Source: MWBF01 sp040772005
Lineage (GTDB): Bacteria > Chloroflexota > Anaerolineae > CG2-30-64-16
Length of the DNA stretch: 64,000 nucleotides
Direction: 5' to 3'
Assembly: GCA_040772005.1 (NCBI GenBank)
Contig: JAXGYZ010000007.1
Span: forward strand, 244,268-308,267
How positions within the stretch are numbered: the first letter of the stretch is position 1; the number at the start of each line of letters is the position of its first letter. The notes under the pieces are model-generated. The model was given only the letters and a program-made list of their open reading frames with translations, searched no databases and had not been told where the DNA came from. The translations under genes were made by a program, and so were the position numbers. Positions 61,771-64,000 of the stretch are shown here, piece after piece.

Positions 61771-62453
61771 CCGCCGAGTATCCGCCTGACGCTTGGCTGC
61801 CGTTATCGGGCATCCAGCACTTCATCTTCTGCCGCCGGCAGTGGGCGCTGATCCATGTGGAACGCCAATGGCAGGAGAATGCGCTGACAGCGGAGGGGCG
61901 GATTCTGCATCACCGGGTAGATGACCCATTCTTCACCGAGAAGCGCAAGGGTGTGGTCATCGCCCGGTCGGTGCCGGTCTCGTCGTCTCGGCTCGGACTC
62001 TCGGGCGTATGCGACGTCGTCGAGTTCACGGCCCTGCCGGAGGATACAGAAACATCCGAGGGCGTGGCGCTTCCGGGACGATCGGGACGTTGGGCACCCG
62101 CACCGGTGGAATACAAACGCGGGAAGGCGAAGCAGGATCCCTGCGATGAAGCGCAGCTCTGCGCACAAGCTATGTGCCTGGAAGAAATGCTGGCTGTTCC
62201 GGTTCCGGCAGGAAATCTATACTATGGTGAGACCCGGCGCCGGGTAGCCGTGGCACTCACGACAGAACTGCGCGCATTGGTATACAAGGCGGCCGCGGAG
62301 ATGCACGCGTACTATGAGCGCGGCTATACACCGCGCGTCAAGCCGAGCAAGGCGTGCCGTTCCTGCTCGCTCGCTGATGTCTGCCTGCCAAAATTGCAGG
62401 GCAGCTCGCAATCTGTGGCGGGCTACATCCGACAGGAACTAGAAAGGATATAG
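61767..62453 (+). CDS. cas4: CRISPR-associated exonuclease Cas4
   Basis: 228 residues. A RecB-type nuclease: first cluster cysteine in FIFCRRQWALIHVERQW, metal residues in LSGVCDVVEF and APVEYKRGKAKQ, then DEAQLCAQAMCLEEML. The three remaining [4Fe-4S] cysteines are in KACRSCSLADVCLPK. Cas4 with Cas1-Cas2 selects prespacers with a correct PAM during adaptation. Overlaps cas7c by 4 bp and precedes cas1 by 3 bp. Confidence 0.95.
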   Translation: MTAEYPPDAWLPLSGIQHFIFCRRQWALIHVERQWQENALTAEGRILHHRVDDPFFTEKRKGVVIARSVPVSSSRLGLSGVCDVVEFTALPEDTETSEGVALPGRSGRWAPAPVEYKRGKAKQDPCDEAQLCAQAMCLEEMLAVPVPAGNLYYGETRRRVAVALTTELRALVYKAAAEMHAYYERGYTPRVKPSKACRSCSLADVCLPKLQGSSQSVAGYIRQELERI

Positions 62454-62456
62454 ACG

Positions 62457-63488
62457 GTGAAGAAGCTTGGCAATGTCCTCTATGTCACCACGCCTGAAGC
62501 CTATCTGGCGCTGGATGGTGAGAATGTGGTCGTGAAGAAAGACGCCAAGACTTCGATGCGTTTGCCGCTGCACAATCTGGAGAGTATCGTCTGCTTCAAC
62601 TACCCGGGCGTCAGTCCAGCCCTGATGGGCGCGTGCGTAGACCGGCAGGTGAGCCTGTGCTTCCTGAAGCCCAGCGGACAGTTCCTCGCTCGCGTGACCG
62701 GACGGGTGCACGGTAATGTCTGGTTGCGCCGGCGGCAACACGAGCTTTCCGCGCAAGAGGGTGTCAGCGTAGGCATCGCTCGGTCGATGCTGCTCGGCAA
62801 AATCACCAACAGCCGCAAGGTGATCGAGCGTGCCCTGCGCGATCATATGCTGTTGGTGGATGTGCCATCTCTCCAGGCTGCGTCACAAGCTCTCAAGAGC
62901 TCCCTGGCTGACATCCAGGCAGCGGATAGCCTGGATACTTTGCGTGGCATCGAAGGTAACGCGGCCAAAGAGTACTTTGGCGTCTTTGGCGAGATGATCC
63001 TGCAGCAGAAGGAGGACTTCCGGTTCAAGGAACGCAATCGCCGGCCACCGCTTGATAACATGAATGCTCTGTTGTCGTTCCTTTACACCCTGTTGACGAA
63101 TGAAGTTACCTCTGCCCTGGAGGTGGTGGGCCTCGATCCACAACTGGGCTTCCTGCACGCCGACCGGCCTGGCCGTCCTTCCCTGGCGCTGGACCTGGTC
63201 GAGGAGCTCCGCGCGCCATTTGCAGACCGGCTGGCGCTTTCACTTGTGAACCTGAAACAGGTCAAGGGAACCGGATTCACACAAAAGGAAAGCGGTGGCA
63301 TTCTCATGGAGGATGACACGCGCAAGGAGGTCTTGACCGCCTGGCAGAAGCGCAAGACCGACATCGTACTGCATCCCTACCTGAAGGAGCGCGTCCCTTG
63401 CGGGCTCCTCCCTCATATCCAGGCGATGCTGCTTGCCCGCCACTTACGCGGAGACCTGGATGCATATCCGCCGTACTTCTGGAACTGA
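62457..63488 (+). CDS. cas1: CRISPR-associated endonuclease Cas1 (type I-C)
   Basis: 343 residues from a GTG at 62457. N-terminal beta domain: NVLYVTTPEAYLALDGENVV, then TSMRLPLHNLESIVCFNYPG. Catalytic residues of the helical domain are in LRGIEGNAAKEYFGVFGEMI (Glu), LDPQLGFLHADRPGRPSLAL (His), and DLVEELRAPFADRLALSLVN (Asp/Glu). It integrates new spacers together with Cas2. The ending LRGDLDAYPPYFWN is typical. Confidence 0.97.
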   Translation: MKKLGNVLYVTTPEAYLALDGENVVVKKDAKTSMRLPLHNLESIVCFNYPGVSPALMGACVDRQVSLCFLKPSGQFLARVTGRVHGNVWLRRRQHELSAQEGVSVGIARSMLLGKITNSRKVIERALRDHMLLVDVPSLQAASQALKSSLADIQAADSLDTLRGIEGNAAKEYFGVFGEMILQQKEDFRFKERNRRPPLDNMNALLSFLYTLLTNEVTSALEVVGLDPQLGFLHADRPGRPSLALDLVEELRAPFADRLALSLVNLKQVKGTGFTQKESGGILMEDDTRKEVLTAWQKRKTDIVLHPYLKERVPCGLLPHIQAMLLARHLRGDLDAYPPYFWN

Positions 63489-63508
63489 GAGGAGCCGTTA
63501 CGACAGTG

Positions 63509-63796
63509 ATGATTCTGATCACCTACGATATCAGCACTGCGACGCCTGCCGGTCAGAAGCGGCTGCGCAAGGTTGCCAAAGCCTGCCAAAACTATGGCCA
63601 GAGAGTTCAGAACTCCGTCTTCGAGTGCGTGGTCGATTCTGCCCAGCTAGTCCAACTGAAGCATCGCCTGGTCGGGCTGATTGACGCGGAGAAGGACAGT
63701 TTGCGCTTCTACCAGCTGGGAGACAGCTGGTCCAACCGGGTAGAGCACATTGGAGCAAAGGTATCTCTCGACTTAACGGCTCCACTTGTAGTGTGA
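63509..63796 (+). CDS. cas2: CRISPR-associated endoribonuclease Cas2
   Basis: 95 residues from ATG 63509; a GTG directly upstream (63506) is possible. MILITYDISTATPAGQKRLR carries the conserved Asp, followed by AKACQNYGQRVQNSVFECVV and LRFYQLGDSW. The ferredoxin-like fold dimerises and bridges two Cas1 dimers. Typical type I-C length and sequence. It is the last cas gene before the array. Confidence 0.96.
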   Translation: MILITYDISTATPAGQKRLRKVAKACQNYGQRVQNSVFECVVDSAQLVQLKHRLVGLIDAEKDSLRFYQLGDSWSNRVEHIGAKVSLDLTAPLVV

Positions 63797-63966
63797 AGCG
63801 CGGTAGTTGCGAACTGAAAGTGAACAGAGGCAGCGGTTTGGGTTCGCAGCCCAGAAGCACTTTAACAGACGCCACAGGGATCGGAATTGGCACGATCTGA
63901 ATGGCTACAATACTGAACCATGCTGTATTTAGTGGCTTGGCCCCGGGATATCTACAAGATGTTGCG
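63797..63966 (+). promoter_or_regulatory. CRISPR leader region
   Basis: 170 bp between the cas2 stop and the first repeat, somewhat richer in A and T than the flanking genes. It should contain the array promoter and the integration signals next to the first repeat. ACCATGCTGTATTTAGTGG lies about 50 bp before the repeat, but no clear -35/-10 pair could be fixed. Confidence 0.6.
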
Positions 63967-64000
63967 GTCGCCTCCCTCGTGGAGGCGTGGATTGAAACAT
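63967..64000 (+). CRISPR. First repeat of a type I-C CRISPR array (array continues past the window)
   Basis: The 32-bp repeat occupies 63967-63998: GTCGCCTCCC, then TCGTGGAGGCGTGG, then ATTGAAAC. Its hairpin CGCCTCC/GGAGGCG and 3' handle ATTGAAAC are typical of type I-C. Only two bases of the first spacer are inside the window, so repeat number cannot be stated. It was identified from the cas context and from the known form of I-C repeats. Confidence 0.9.

Overview
The window reads as a chromosomal segment of a high-GC member of the Chloroflexota (Anaerolineae-like). This is inference from gene content: the phosphomutase-like / DUF3090 / SCO1664 trio, the B12-binding radical SAM protein with its DUF2344 partner, a UbiA-type phosphoribosyltransferase, DUF2007 and DUF4389 proteins, and a pair of uncharacterised genes. 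No rRNA is present. Two tRNAs are: tRNA-Sec and tRNA-Glu(CTC).

Layout. 1-1.3 kb: end of a peptide/nickel-type ABC permease operon. 1.5-3.6 kb: AmrS radical SAM enzyme (minus) and a Nif3-like protein (plus), then the selenocysteine tRNA with its own promoter. 3.9-8.5 kb: a tightly packed catabolic operon (DegT aminotransferase, amidohydrolase, M55 D-aminopeptidase, Gfo/Idh oxidoreductase, a possible 31-residue membrane peptide, DUF1349 protein). 8.6-12.7 kb: secreted beta-propeller protein, a DUF4389 gene broken by an in-frame TAA, and a uroporphyrinogen-decarboxylase-family gene. 12.7-14.2 kb: a multiply frameshifted IS110-family element. 14.2-20.8 kb: YabE-like G5/3D protein, aldo/keto reductase, fumarylacetoacetase-family hydrolase and the DUF2344 / B12-radical SAM pair, all on the minus strand. 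20.9-24 kb: tRNA-Glu with a consensus promoter and terminator, then the conserved trio. 24-30 kb: ArfB, DUF2007, the uncharacterised pair, AI-2E-type permease with TlyA, UbiA family enzyme. 30-37 kb: a PHP-AlbA_2 fusion, an APH-like kinase, and hsp20-lon. 37-49 kb: cyclodeaminase, a large membrane protein, lysine 6-transaminase, MBL hydrolase, a probable 6S RNA, a DUF433/DUF5615 toxin-antitoxin pair, DinB, AspRS, and a sugar epimerase. 47.6-52.8 kb: two glycoside hydrolases, one a GH2 beta-galactosidase carrying an inserted effector-associated-like domain. 53.2-54.4 kb: a GTPase.

54.4-64 kb is an adaptive immune locus of type I-C. It starts with a promoter-to-terminator candidate small RNA and a 66-residue winged-helix protein. 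Next is a cas3 whose N-terminus is a complete HTH-WYL transcriptional regulator, followed by cas5c-cas8c-cas7c-cas4-cas1-cas2 and the first 32-bp repeat of an array that continues beyond the window. The WYL-Cas3 fusion is the most unusual architecture here: it would physically couple a ligand-sensing regulator to the interference nuclease-helicase.

The intergenic DNA is rich in mobile and repeated sequence. There are two identical 173-bp MITE-like elements, each with a perfect 9-bp target duplication and each sitting just upstream of a strong promoter. A family of palindromes includes two copies inserted in frame in a membrane-protein gene. Many convergent gene ends carry long inverted repeats built from degenerate 7-9-bp units. 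Numerical GC content and database identity were not computed; all family calls rest on motifs read by eye.
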